Source of the DNA: an uncultured bacterium
GTDB taxonomy: Bacteria > Patescibacteriota > Minisyncoccia > Phycocordibacterales > CAIZLB01
DNA: 51,878 nt
NCBI GenBank assembly: GCA_903848795.1
Contig: CAINHC010000037.1
Location: 1-51,878, forward strand
Direction: 5' to 3'
Of the stretch, positions 17,922-25,877 are shown in pieces. Numbering within the stretch: position 1 is the first letter of the stretch; the number at the start of each line of letters is the position of its first letter. Both the position numbers and the translations under genes were made by a program. The notes beneath the pieces were generated by a model. That model was not told the origin of the DNA, ran no database searches, and saw nothing but the letters and a program-made list of their open reading frames with translations.

Positions 17922-19025
17922 TTAGCTCATTTTCATCAAACCCCACCCCTTTGGCGCACGACTTAAAAATCCTTCAATTTCAGCTCCGCTTAGTAATCCT
18001 TCATGCGACCCAATATGCTGACAAACATTCATTCCATTAATAGACGCCCATTTAAGACAATCTTCGACGCTCATTCCACGCATGTAACATGCTGAAAAGG
18101 TGGCTGAGAATGCATCGCCTGCACCATTTCGCTCCACCGGCTTTCCGATATCATTATAAATTGGCATTCTGTAAGGTTCGCCGTCAATTAAAACATAAGC
18201 CCCAGCTGGTCCGTCTGTTATGACCGGCAACTTAATACCTAGTGCGCAAAGCTCCAATAATAATCTCTTTATATTTTGCGAACGCTCCTGAAGGCTTGAG
18301 CTCGCCTTAACAATTTCAAGGCCCAAAATATTTTCCGCTTCCTCTAGGTTGCAGAAAAACAATTCACTTCTCGCATAAATTTTACGTAGTGCTTCGCGAC
18401 CCATCTTCAATTGAAATGTTCCTGGCTGAAAAATTAGTTTTACATCTTTGTTTGCATCTAAATATTTTTCAATTTCTTTATGAAATTCCACCGAGTGTTC
18501 GCTTAGTGAACTTAGATACAACCACTTTGTATTTAGAACGGGGGGAAGGGAATAGGTATACTCTTCATGTTTTGTCAAAATTGTCCTATCATCCTTGTAC
18601 CAAAGAATGTAGTGATAATTTGTCTTTCTTCCACTGTTTATCTTTACGAACTCAGCGTCCACTTTTTCATTCCTAAATTTTTCAATTGATTTTTGACCAT
18701 ATAAATCATCCCCCACATTGCTTATTATTGCCGTCCTCAGTCCAAGTCGAGCGCATGCGACCGCTACATTTCCGCTATTTCCAACAGCAAAAACTTCAAT
18801 TGATTCCTCGTAAGGGATTTTTTCTCCAAACGCTAATCCTAATTCACGATGGCCGGTGATTGGGTTGATAGATTCGCGCACTTTATTTTGTTCTGACGGG
18901 CGGTGTCCGTTTTTGTCGCTCGAATCTCCGCCATGTCCAAGTCGAATAAAAGCATCTACAGCAATATCGCCAATTGTGATAATGTCGTATTCGTTATTAA
19001 AGATCTTTTTGAAGATTGAGGACAT
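17922..19025 (-). CDS. PfkB-family carbohydrate kinase
   Basis: ITIGDIAVDAFIRLGHGG is the N-terminal substrate region. VFAVGNSGNVAVACARLGL is PfkB signature 1, and PVERNGAGDAFSATFSACY holds the catalytic Asp and anion hole (GAGD). The protein has 367 aa, longer than a typical ribokinase (about 310), with an insert carrying HRPSEQNKVRESINPITGH. It phosphorylates a sugar or sugar phosphate. With fba nearby a role in lower glycolysis is possible, but ribokinase or fructokinase activity cannot be excluded. It has its own ~67-nt leader. Confidence 0.85.
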   Translation of the reverse strand: MSSIFKKIFNNEYDIITIGDIAVDAFIRLGHGGDSSDKNGHRPSEQNKVRESINPITGHRELGLAFGEKIPYEESIEVFAVGNSGNVAVACARLGLRTAIISNVGDDLYGQKSIEKFRNEKVDAEFVKINSGRKTNYHYILWYKDDRTILTKHEEYTYSLPPVLNTKWLYLSSLSEHSVEFHKEIEKYLDANKDVKLIFQPGTFQLKMGREALRKIYARSELFFCNLEEAENILGLEIVKASSSLQERSQNIKRLLLELCALGIKLPVITDGPAGAYVLIDGEPYRMPIYNDIGKPVERNGAGDAFSATFSACYMRGMSVEDCLKWASINGMNVCQHIGSHEGLLSGAEIEGFLSRAPKGWGLMKMS

Positions 19026-19046
19026 ATTGATTGTGTTTTGAAAAAC

Positions 19047-19104
19047 TTGGTGTGCGCGCTCGATATATTTACTTACACCAAAATTCGTGTATAAAAATAT
19101 TATA
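19047..19104 (-). promoter_or_regulatory. pfkB leader: -10 box and leader hairpin
   Basis: Minus-strand TATAAT at 19099-19104, giving a leader of about 67 nt before the ATG at 19025. In the leader, 7-bp arms TTGGTGT and ACACCAA (19047-19053 and 19075-19081 on the plus strand) can pair. This is unlike most genes in the window, which have almost no leader. Confidence 0.45.
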
Positions 19105-19197
19105 ACATATTTTTTGTTTGGAAGGAGAATTAAGTAGCGAAAGATTCAGTGTGTCGGGAACTCCGACTTACTCCAACTCATTAATCTAGAAATTTTT

Positions 19198-19225
19198 TTG
19201 ACATATTTTTTGTGTTTGATAATAT
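19198..19225 (+). promoter_or_regulatory. Promoter of sRNA copy 1
   Basis: TTGACA, 16 bp, TAATAT with TGA just before the -10. Copy 2 has the same hexamers and the same spacing. Confidence 0.75.
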
Positions 19226-19231
19226 ATTGGA

Positions 19232-19312
19232 AGCGTTTGTAGGGGTTCGCCCTCTTACAGCATTGCTGTTGACAAACGCTAACAAGATGCATCGCCAAGA
19301 GCGGTGTTTTTT
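19232..19312 (+). ncRNA. Small structured RNA, copy 1 of a paralogous pair
   Basis: About 81 nt. A closing helix P1 (AGCGTTTGT with ACAAACGCT, 9 bp) encloses two hairpins. P2 has a TTCG loop (GGGG-TTCG-CCCT), and P3 is ACAGC-ATT-GCTGT. A short linker follows, then the terminator CATCGC-CAAGA-GCGGTG with six T. No ORF is present. It lies between the convergent unknown gene at 19333 and pfkB. The same architecture recurs at 19946 with base changes that keep the helices. Family not recognised. Confidence 0.72.
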
Positions 19313-19332
19313 GTTGCACTTAATTTTTTTTA

Positions 19333-19806
19333 TTAATCTTCTTCTGGCATACCTTCATGTAAAATCCTAGTCATCGTATCCTTATTCATACCCCAAAATG
19401 GAATAATGCTCCAAAAGAATATTTTTCCGCCATCTATTTGTTTCAATATGATTTTAACTCTATTCCTATTTATTATAGCTAAAAACTCATAATAACTTAC
19501 TGATTTTAAAACTGTATCTGTTCTGCTGTGAATTCTTATTCTCTCAAATCTTTTTGTCTCTAGTAAACCTTGTAAAGTATTAGATTTCCTAACAATTTCA
19601 GGAGCTAGACCTAGAAGCTTAAATCTCATGTATTGGTCTTGAATAGGTCTATAGTTGTCTCTTCCTTTAAATCTAAGATGTTCTAATCCATGATAAGTGA
19701 AAGCAACTTTTGCTTGAAAATAAGGACAATAAACTTCTTTTACTTCTCTGTAAGCTTTTTTACTTTGTTCTTTGAGTTTTTCAAAATCATTAATATTAAT
19801 TTGCAT
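19333..19806 (-). CDS. Conserved CPR-type protein, possible PBECR-like nuclease fold
   Basis: 157 aa. Visible features are AFTYHGLEHLRFKG, a RPIQDQYMRFKLLGLAPEIV helix, YYEFLAI, KIILKQID and a C-terminal FFWSIIPFWGM. From memory, proteins of this pattern are common in Patescibacteria as hypothetical proteins. The His-containing strand and late beta strands vaguely recall phage-barnase-EndoU-colicin-RelE (PBECR) nucleases, but that is a guess. It is flanked by the two sRNA copies. The ATG is 6 bp after a TATTAT box, so the message is probably leaderless. Confidence 0.75.
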   Translation of the reverse strand: MQININDFEKLKEQSKKAYREVKEVYCPYFQAKVAFTYHGLEHLRFKGRDNYRPIQDQYMRFKLLGLAPEIVRKSNTLQGLLETKRFERIRIHSRTDTVLKSVSYYEFLAIINRNRVKIILKQIDGGKIFFWSIIPFWGMNKDTMTRILHEGMPEED

Positions 19807-19911
19807 GGAGAGATAATATCATTTTGGGCCTAATGGAATTTAAAATAAATTATAAAGAAAATGCTAGTAAAATATGTAGTTCAACAAAGTTAAATCTTTG
19901 ACTAATTTTGC

Positions 19912-19939
19912 TTGACAATTTTTTCGTTCTTGATAATAT
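19912..19939 (+). promoter_or_regulatory. Promoter of sRNA copy 2
   Basis: TTGACA, 16 bp, TAATAT with a TGA extension, matching copy 1 in hexamers and spacing. Confidence 0.75.
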
Positions 19940-19945
19940 ATTGGT

Positions 19946-20035
19946 AGCGTTTGTAGGAGTTCGCTCTCGCGCGGCCGCATAAAAGCTGCAGTAACCAAAC
20001 GCTAACAAAGTACATCGCATCTAGCGGTGTTTTTT
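19946..20035 (+). ncRNA. Small structured RNA, copy 2 of a paralogous pair
   Basis: About 90 nt with the same plan as copy 1: P1 AGCGTTTG with CAAACGCT, P2 GGAG-TTCG-CTCT, and P3 GCGGC with GCTGC around a longer loop. The conserved linker AACAA and the terminator CATCGC-ATCTA-GCGGTG with six T follow. In P2 a G-C pair of copy 1 becomes A-T here, and P3 is rebuilt with different bases yet still pairs. This favours selection on structure. It ends 44 bp before fba, which has its own promoter, so it is a separate transcript. Confidence 0.72.
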
Positions 20036-20067
20036 GTTGCCTGATTTTGTATGCCATTTTTGTATGG

Positions 20068-20073
20068 TATTAT
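20068..20073 (+). promoter_or_regulatory. -10 box of fba
   Basis: TATTAT with a TGG extension, 6 bp before the ATG at 20080. It implies a leaderless transcript and decides the start codon. Confidence 0.6.
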
Positions 20074-20079
20074 ATATTC

Positions 20080-20967
20080 ATGAAATTAATCGATGTAATA
20101 AATAAAGCTACCTCAGAAGGTAAGGCAGTCGGGCATTTTAATATCTCAAACTTGGAAGCCTTTAATGCGATTGTCAAAACCGCCAAAAAATTAAATGTTC
20201 CAGTAATTATTGGAGTTTCGGAAGGGGAGAGAGATTTTGTGGGGGTCGAAAACGCAGTTGCCCTTGTTGAATCCGCTCGCAAGGGTGGTGCGGAGATTTT
20301 TCTAAATGCAGATCATACTTATTCATATGTACGATCTGTTGAGGTAATTGACGCTGGATATGATGCTGTAATAATTGACTACGCATCAAAAAATAAAGAA
20401 GAAAGTATTGAGGTGACAAAAAGAGTTGTGGAATATGCAAAAAGTAAAGGGCCACATGGGGCTCTTGGAAATCCAGGCACCCCTCCGATTCTTGTCGAAG
20501 GAGAGCTTGGCTATATTGGTCAATCATCAAAAGTTCTCGACGCTCTACCTGAGGGTGTACTGATTGATCCAAATTCACTTACACAGCCAGCTGAAGCAAA
20601 AGACTTTGTTGAAAAAACTGGAGTGGATTTGCTTGCGCCGGCAGTTGGAAATGTTCATGGCATAATAAAAGGAGGAAACCCCGCCCTTAACATTGAGAGA
20701 ATAAAAGAGATTAAGCAGGCATGCAGTGTCCCACTTGTTCTTCATGGTGCTTCTGGAATTACAGATGAAGAATTGCATCTTGCGGTCCTCGCGGGAATTA
20801 GTGTTGTTCACTACAATACAGAGCTTCGCGTGGCATATAAGGATGCTTTGATTAAGTCACTCGAGGAGCACAAGAATGAAGTGGCGCCGTACAAGTATCT
20901 AAAAACTGCAGAGGATGCTGTGGCAGAGGTGGTGGAGAAGAAACTTCGAATAATGAACGATTTATAA
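20080..20967 (+). CDS. fba: Class II fructose-bisphosphate aldolase
   Basis: Cleaves fructose 1,6-bisphosphate to DHAP and glyceraldehyde 3-phosphate with a divalent metal. Seen are the N-terminal GHFNISNLEAFNAIV, the metal and substrate region FLNADHTYSYV (His ligand), GELGYIG, the loop NVHGIIKGGNPALN with a second metal His, and VLHGASGITDEEL with a third. The start at 20080 (MKLIDVINKA) replaces the track start at 20047, which lies upstream of the -10 box. Length 295 aa is near the family norm. Confidence 0.93.
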   Translation: MKLIDVINKATSEGKAVGHFNISNLEAFNAIVKTAKKLNVPVIIGVSEGERDFVGVENAVALVESARKGGAEIFLNADHTYSYVRSVEVIDAGYDAVIIDYASKNKEESIEVTKRVVEYAKSKGPHGALGNPGTPPILVEGELGYIGQSSKVLDALPEGVLIDPNSLTQPAEAKDFVEKTGVDLLAPAVGNVHGIIKGGNPALNIERIKEIKQACSVPLVLHGASGITDEELHLAVLAGISVVHYNTELRVAYKDALIKSLEEHKNEVAPYKYLKTAEDAVAEVVEKKLRIMNDL

Positions 20968-21085
20968 AAGTCCATGGTAGAAAAAAGAGGAGGGGTGGAG
21001 TTGAGCTCTTAGACATTAGGCGTTAGGTTTACCATACCCCCCCCGAGACATCCGACAATTGATTCTTTAAAACAAAAACTTTCTA

Positions 21086-22918
21086 ATGATAACTTTTTTG
21101 GGAATAATAATTTTTGCGATTCCATTTGTCACACTTCTTTTATTTAAAGACAAGGTGATAGGTTTTTTCTCTGTTCTGACGATAAGTTTACTTGTGCATA
21201 TGTTGATTGCGCTATTAACGCAGTCTTTACGCCTGTTTGAATATTGGATAATTTTGACCATATATGCACTTATAAGTTTAGGTATTGGGTTTTTTGTTTA
21301 TTTTAAAATAAAAAATAGCCACCATCATTTGCATGATAAATATATGCATTCGGTACGGAAAGACATCATGATGTCCGGTAAAAAAATGATAAGCAAGCAA
21401 AACTTTTTAATCGCAGTTGCATTTTCCGTCGTACTATTCAGTCTGGCGTCTGTACACTATAATTTTTCTGGCACCACAAATTCCCATGTTGGATCATATG
21501 AAGTAGAAAATAGTCCATATCCATATCCATACTTTTCTGATGAATGGGCTGGTATTGCTTTTGTCAATTACACCATAGGTAGTCATTCTTTACCTATTGT
21601 CAATCCGCTAATGGAGAGCGAAAGTTTCAAAAATCCACTTGTTCCATATTTCTCATTTCTATCTGATGCCTTCTTATTTTTTGGCTTCAATCCTCTGAAT
21701 GATTTTGAGTTTGTGAATTTGATTGTGGGGCTAGTAACTTGCATTTCTTTTTTTGCGCTACTTATTTCATTCGGAATAGATAAAAGAGTCTCCGCGCTCA
21801 CTGTTCTAATAATTCCCTACATAACTAACGGTGGAAATTTACCTGGAATTTGGTTTATGATTCCAATGACTTTTGCATTACCATTTTATGTAATTAGTTT
21901 GATTGGCTTTGCCAAGGAAAACAATAGGCTGTTTAGTATTGCCAGTATGTTTACATTATGTCTGTATCCTCCATTTATTGTTTTTGTTGCACCGGTTTGG
22001 GTGGCGTTTATTCTAAAGAATAAAGGTGTAAAAGTTAAGGCTAAGGCAACACTGTATGTTATTGTCTTCTTGCTCCTGGCTCTTATTATTGTTGGCTCTG
22101 TCGTGTTTAATAGTATAAAACCTCTGGATATTTTAGACACCCTGCGTTTCTATTTTTTCAGAACAAATTTAGTCGGAGGTTATTTAACCTTTCCAATTTG
22201 GTTCGTTTTGCCAATTTTTGTTTTACCGTTTGCGCTATTTGGTGTATTTTTGGCAATCAGGAACAGGAATAGAAAAAGATTTTATTTTATATTATTACCG
22301 CTTCTTACTGGCCTGACATTTTGGTTTTGCTATATTTGCGCAGAGCGAGTGTTTATTATAGATTTCCCAAGAGTTGTAACTATAACTTCATTTATAATTT
22401 TAATATTCTTTGGTATTTCTTTAGATTTTCTTGTTAAAAGATTTGTTAATTATAAATATAAAAATATATTGACAGCAATGTGTATTTTGGTGGCTGTACA
22501 ATTATCATTTAATTACACGCAAAATGATTCCTGGGAGGGGTTAAAGCTTCATACAAATGGTGATCCTGAGGATGTGATGCTTAACCCTGCTCCAACTGCG
22601 AGTAGGTTTTTGACGGATGATGATCTCGCTCTTTTCTCTAGCTTTACAAAAAAAACTTTTATCTCTCCACCGTGGAAGGGGCTTGTTTTGTCCGCTGCGA
22701 CCGGAAATTATCCAATGACTTCAAAGCCTTCTACTGTTGGTGTCTTTATTTTAAATTATGACTGGTTTGCAGATACTAAATGTGAAGAAAAAGATATTGT
22801 ATCAATTGATCATAATGTAAGCTATGCTTACTCCAAAAGATTCGATTGTCCTAATTTTATAGAAGTGGGGGAGAGTTCTGAAGGTTTGGTTTTGTATAAA
22901 TTCAATAAAGTTAAGTAA
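21086..22918 (+). CDS. Large integral membrane protein, possibly GT-C-type glycosyltransferase
   Basis: 610 aa with roughly 12 hydrophobic helices. Between helix groups lies a soluble loop with SDEWAGIAFVNYTIGSHSLP, whose acidic DEW resembles the first-loop Asp of GT-C enzymes. A shorter soluble C-terminal tail of about 120 residues follows. It is followed after 2 bp by a GT11-like gene and a DUF3431 gene, so a cell-surface glycan role is likely. The family was not recognised with certainty. The preceding 118-bp gap holds a C8 tract and no gene. Confidence 0.75.
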   Translation: MITFLGIIIFAIPFVTLLLFKDKVIGFFSVLTISLLVHMLIALLTQSLRLFEYWIILTIYALISLGIGFFVYFKIKNSHHHLHDKYMHSVRKDIMMSGKKMISKQNFLIAVAFSVVLFSLASVHYNFSGTTNSHVGSYEVENSPYPYPYFSDEWAGIAFVNYTIGSHSLPIVNPLMESESFKNPLVPYFSFLSDAFLFFGFNPLNDFEFVNLIVGLVTCISFFALLISFGIDKRVSALTVLIIPYITNGGNLPGIWFMIPMTFALPFYVISLIGFAKENNRLFSIASMFTLCLYPPFIVFVAPVWVAFILKNKGVKVKAKATLYVIVFLLLALIIVGSVVFNSIKPLDILDTLRFYFFRTNLVGGYLTFPIWFVLPIFVLPFALFGVFLAIRNRNRKRFYFILLPLLTGLTFWFCYICAERVFIIDFPRVVTITSFIILIFFGISLDFLVKRFVNYKYKNILTAMCILVAVQLSFNYTQNDSWEGLKLHTNGDPEDVMLNPAPTASRFLTDDDLALFSSFTKKTFISPPWKGLVLSAATGNYPMTSKPSTVGVFILNYDWFADTKCEEKDIVSIDHNVSYAYSKRFDCPNFIEVGESSEGLVLYKFNKVK

Positions 22919-22920
22919 AT

Positions 22921-23847
22921 ATGTTGTCATATATGAATTTTGGAAATGAAGGTGTCAGGTTGGGCAATCAGCTTTTTCAATATGCATTTTTGAGGACTCA
23001 ATCTGAGAAGTTGGGTACTAAATTTTATTGCCCAAAGTGGATAGGGGATGATATTTTTGATTTACAAGACCAAGACTTAAGAGAATATGATTTGATAAAA
23101 ACAAAAAATGAGATTAAAAACTATTATACGGAGAGTCGCAAGACGAGTTTTAGCAGAAAACCTGTTTCAATAAAAGATAACACAAATATAAGCGGCTCAT
23201 TTGAAAGTGAAAAATGTTTTGATAAAGTAGCGGTTAAGAAGTGGTATAGGTTTAATGAAGAAAAGTTTTCAGTTGCCAGAGAAAAATATAGGGATATTGA
23301 TTTCAATAATGCGATTGCTATACATTTAAGGTTGGGTGATAAGTTTCATGACGAATTAATAAAAAAACTATTTTATGTACCAAGGATAAAATATTATAGT
23401 CGAGCGTTGGAATTAATTAGAAAATTTAATTCTATAGTCAAAGACAAAGGTTTAAATGGCGAGCCGTGTACTGCTAAAACTATCGTTGTTTTTTCTGATG
23501 ATATAGAGCTGGCGAAAAAATATTTTGATAAATTTGGCGATTTATTTTTCATAGAAGGGAATAGTGATTGGGAGGATTTTTATCTAATGAGCCGTTGCCA
23601 TGATATAATATGTTCGTCTTCGACTTTCAGCTGGTGGGCCAGCTATCTTAATCGAAATCCAAAAAAGACAATCATTTTTCCTAAGGAGCGTCTATGGAGA
23701 CCAAACTTTTTCAAGCATGAGATAGATTTAATTCCAGATCAGTGGCTTCAGGTTAGTGCACTTTATCCAGTAATTGATAACAGCATGTTCATTAGATACA
23801 TAATTGAGCCTATAAAATATTTAAAAAATAAATTTTATTTAAAATAA
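22921..23847 (+). CDS. GT11-like glycosyltransferase (alpha-1,2-fucosyltransferase family)
   Basis: 308 aa. The N-terminus GVRLGNQLFQYAFLRT is the hallmark of family 11. IAIHLRLGDKFHDE is the HxRxxD-type GDP-sugar site, then VVFSDDIELAKKYF and CSSSTFSWWASYLN, the C-terminal motif. Family members transfer fucose from GDP-fucose. The actual sugar here could be another GDP-linked sugar such as the heptose made elsewhere in this window. It starts 2 bp after the membrane protein. Confidence 0.88.
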   Translation: MLSYMNFGNEGVRLGNQLFQYAFLRTQSEKLGTKFYCPKWIGDDIFDLQDQDLREYDLIKTKNEIKNYYTESRKTSFSRKPVSIKDNTNISGSFESEKCFDKVAVKKWYRFNEEKFSVAREKYRDIDFNNAIAIHLRLGDKFHDELIKKLFYVPRIKYYSRALELIRKFNSIVKDKGLNGEPCTAKTIVVFSDDIELAKKYFDKFGDLFFIEGNSDWEDFYLMSRCHDIICSSSTFSWWASYLNRNPKKTIIFPKERLWRPNFFKHEIDLIPDQWLQVSALYPVIDNSMFIRYIIEPIKYLKNKFYLK

Positions 23848-23849
23848 TT

Positions 23850-24644
23850 ATGAAATTTGCAAAATTAAGAAAGCACATAGAGAGCAAGAGGGGTAATGGA
23901 AGTTATTTTTTTGGTCCAATTATATTCTTTAAGGATACACTTTATGATTTTGCTATAAATGAACTTTCCAGATTTATCTTTTATGTTCATAATTCATTTT
24001 TATTTAGAAAGAATTATGATCTTGTCTTTGTTATAGCAAGATATAAAGAAGATGTTAATTGGGTTAAAAAATTGTCTTATAAGTATGTGGTGTACAATAA
24101 AGGTGGTGACAATATTCCTGGTGATATTAAACATAAAAAATTGCAGAATGTTGGCAGGGAGGCACATACTTATTTAACATATATTGTTGATAATTATAAT
24201 GCACTTCCAAAATATGTAGGATTCTTGCAGGGGGAGCCGTTTCTTCATTCGGTTTTGTTGGGCGCTAGGTTAAATAAATTCAAAGGTCAAGATTTTTATC
24301 CTCTCGGGCGAAATGCGCAGTATTACAGAGGGGAAACTGATATTTATATAGATATAATTGAAAAATCCACTTTTAAATATTTTGATATTAAACGGCCTGC
24401 GGGAGAATTTCCTTGGGGAGCTCAATTTATTGTGTCTAGAGAAAAAATATTGAAACACTCTTTAAAAGAATATGAATTTCTTCTAAATAAATTAGTTGAG
24501 GCAGAAAATAACCGAACACAGTGTTATATATTTAAACAACACCCACAACCATGCGCCTGCATGAATTATATATCAGCATGGATGTTAGAGGTTTGGTGGC
24601 CAATAATATTTGGAGAAGATAAAAAAATAATTAATTTTGATTAA
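23850..24644 (+). CDS. DUF3431 family protein
   Basis: 264 aa. The DUF3431 pattern is clear: DLVFVIARYKEDVNWV, VYNKGGDNIP, NVGREAHTYLTYIVDNYNALP and VGFLQGEPFLHS. The family is found among glycan genes and is thought to be glycosyltransferase-like, with no proven activity that I know of. It is third in a three-gene operon that ends at the hairpin at 24694. Confidence 0.85.
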   Translation: MKFAKLRKHIESKRGNGSYFFGPIIFFKDTLYDFAINELSRFIFYVHNSFLFRKNYDLVFVIARYKEDVNWVKKLSYKYVVYNKGGDNIPGDIKHKKLQNVGREAHTYLTYIVDNYNALPKYVGFLQGEPFLHSVLLGARLNKFKGQDFYPLGRNAQYYRGETDIYIDIIEKSTFKYFDIKRPAGEFPWGAQFIVSREKILKHSLKEYEFLLNKLVEAENNRTQCYIFKQHPQPCACMNYISAWMLEVWWPIIFGEDKKIINFD

Positions 24645-24693
24645 TGACGACGATTGATGGTGGGTGATTGATGATGTGATGGAGTTACTCCTG

Positions 24694-24718
24694 TTAATCT
24701 TTCGTTAGATTAATTTTT
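24694..24718 (+). terminator. Intrinsic terminator after the plus-strand glycan operon
   Basis: TTAATCT-TTCGTT-AGATTAA followed by five T. It overlaps the 3' end of the convergent minus-strand gene, so the same bases encode the end of that protein. Confidence 0.6.
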
Positions 24719-25830
24719 GCCTTGATTTGCTCGATAAAGCTTGAGGTGTCAAACTTTTTAGCTCTGTCTTGATTTGTTTTTACATACTTATCTTTATCAT
24801 TTACTAAATTATTTTCAATAATATTGATGGCGTCACGTAATTTGTCACCACTGATATTGTCTATTAGTATCCCATTTTCATTATTCAATATACTTTCCAT
24901 ATAGCCACCTTCGTTTGGTGCAATCACAGGTTTTCCAGAGGCCATGGCTTCAACTACAGTCATACCAAAGTCTTCATCCATTGATGTTGTGATAAATCCC
25001 TTACATTCAGAATACATTTTTTTAAGCTCCATGTCGGTGGCCCAGTGAATTATCTCGATATTTGATTTGTGGAATTTCATGAGGCCTTCTATTTTTCCCT
25101 TATATCCCTCAAATTGATCAGCTCCTTTTTCATAGCTTCCTACAATAATTAATTTTCTTGTGTTTCCTTTGTCGCCTCCATCTCTCTTAAATGCTTCCAC
25201 TTGTATTTCTACTCTCTTGGCAGGAATGAATCTATTCACTGATAACCAATAACCACCATCTCCATTATTACTGTATTTGGAGGTGTCGATAGGGGGGTTA
25301 ATTATTGTTGCATCTTTTTGATAATATTTTTTTATTCGACTTTGTGAATTTTTGGAATTACAGACTAACACTCCAACGTGTTTAATATATCTTCTTGACA
25401 ATATTCTGTTTATAAAAACCCATACATCAAAAACTGGTCTCTGCCACACCTTCAGCATTGTTTTTTTAATGTAATCCTTCCATCCCCATAGTTCATTTGT
25501 TGGCCCATGTGCATACCACATATTGGGTTTATTGTTTGCTACCCCAGAGAGAGCCCAGTCTCCGGCAACTATGTAAAAATCGTATTGATTGCCTAAGTTT
25601 AATCTTCTGAATTTCCAAAAGGCGAACTGATGTTTAAAAGGGGCCTTTTTAGGAATTGTACCTAGGGACTTGATTCTTGGTATCACATCCTCAAAACCCA
25701 TCTTAATTATATAATCTTTGTCGATGTTGGTTGTATATACATCGGCATTAAATGCTCGCGCAAGGGTGAGGGCGACCATTTCTGCTCCTCCTATATTGTC
25801 CAGATAATTGTGGAATATTGCGATTTTCAT
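24694..25830 (-). CDS. Family 4 glycosyltransferase, mannosyltransferase-like
   Basis: KIAIFHNYLDNIGGAEMVALTLAR is the GT4 N-terminus. WYAHGPTNELWGWKDY, VNRFIPAKRVEIQVEAF and GFITTSMDEDFGMTVVEAMASGKPVIAPNEGG (donor E-x7-E) follow. The ATG at 25830 is used. The ORF track extends to 26010 through an upstream region that overlaps the preceding GT2 gene in another frame. It likely extends a surface glycan at the inner membrane face. Confidence 0.88.
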   Translation of the reverse strand: MKIAIFHNYLDNIGGAEMVALTLARAFNADVYTTNIDKDYIIKMGFEDVIPRIKSLGTIPKKAPFKHQFAFWKFRRLNLGNQYDFYIVAGDWALSGVANNKPNMWYAHGPTNELWGWKDYIKKTMLKVWQRPVFDVWVFINRILSRRYIKHVGVLVCNSKNSQSRIKKYYQKDATIINPPIDTSKYSNNGDGGYWLSVNRFIPAKRVEIQVEAFKRDGGDKGNTRKLIIVGSYEKGADQFEGYKGKIEGLMKFHKSNIEIIHWATDMELKKMYSECKGFITTSMDEDFGMTVVEAMASGKPVIAPNEGGYMESILNNENGILIDNISGDKLRDAINIIENNLVNDKDKYVKTNQDRAKKFDTSSFIEQIKAKINLTKD

Positions 25831-25877
25831 ATTTTTTATATTCTTAAGTTTTAATTTTACCAACGAATGGTTTAAAA

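Noticed and set aside
20207-20578. 123-aa minus-strand ORF inside fba
   Set aside because: Shadow of a clear aldolase gene.
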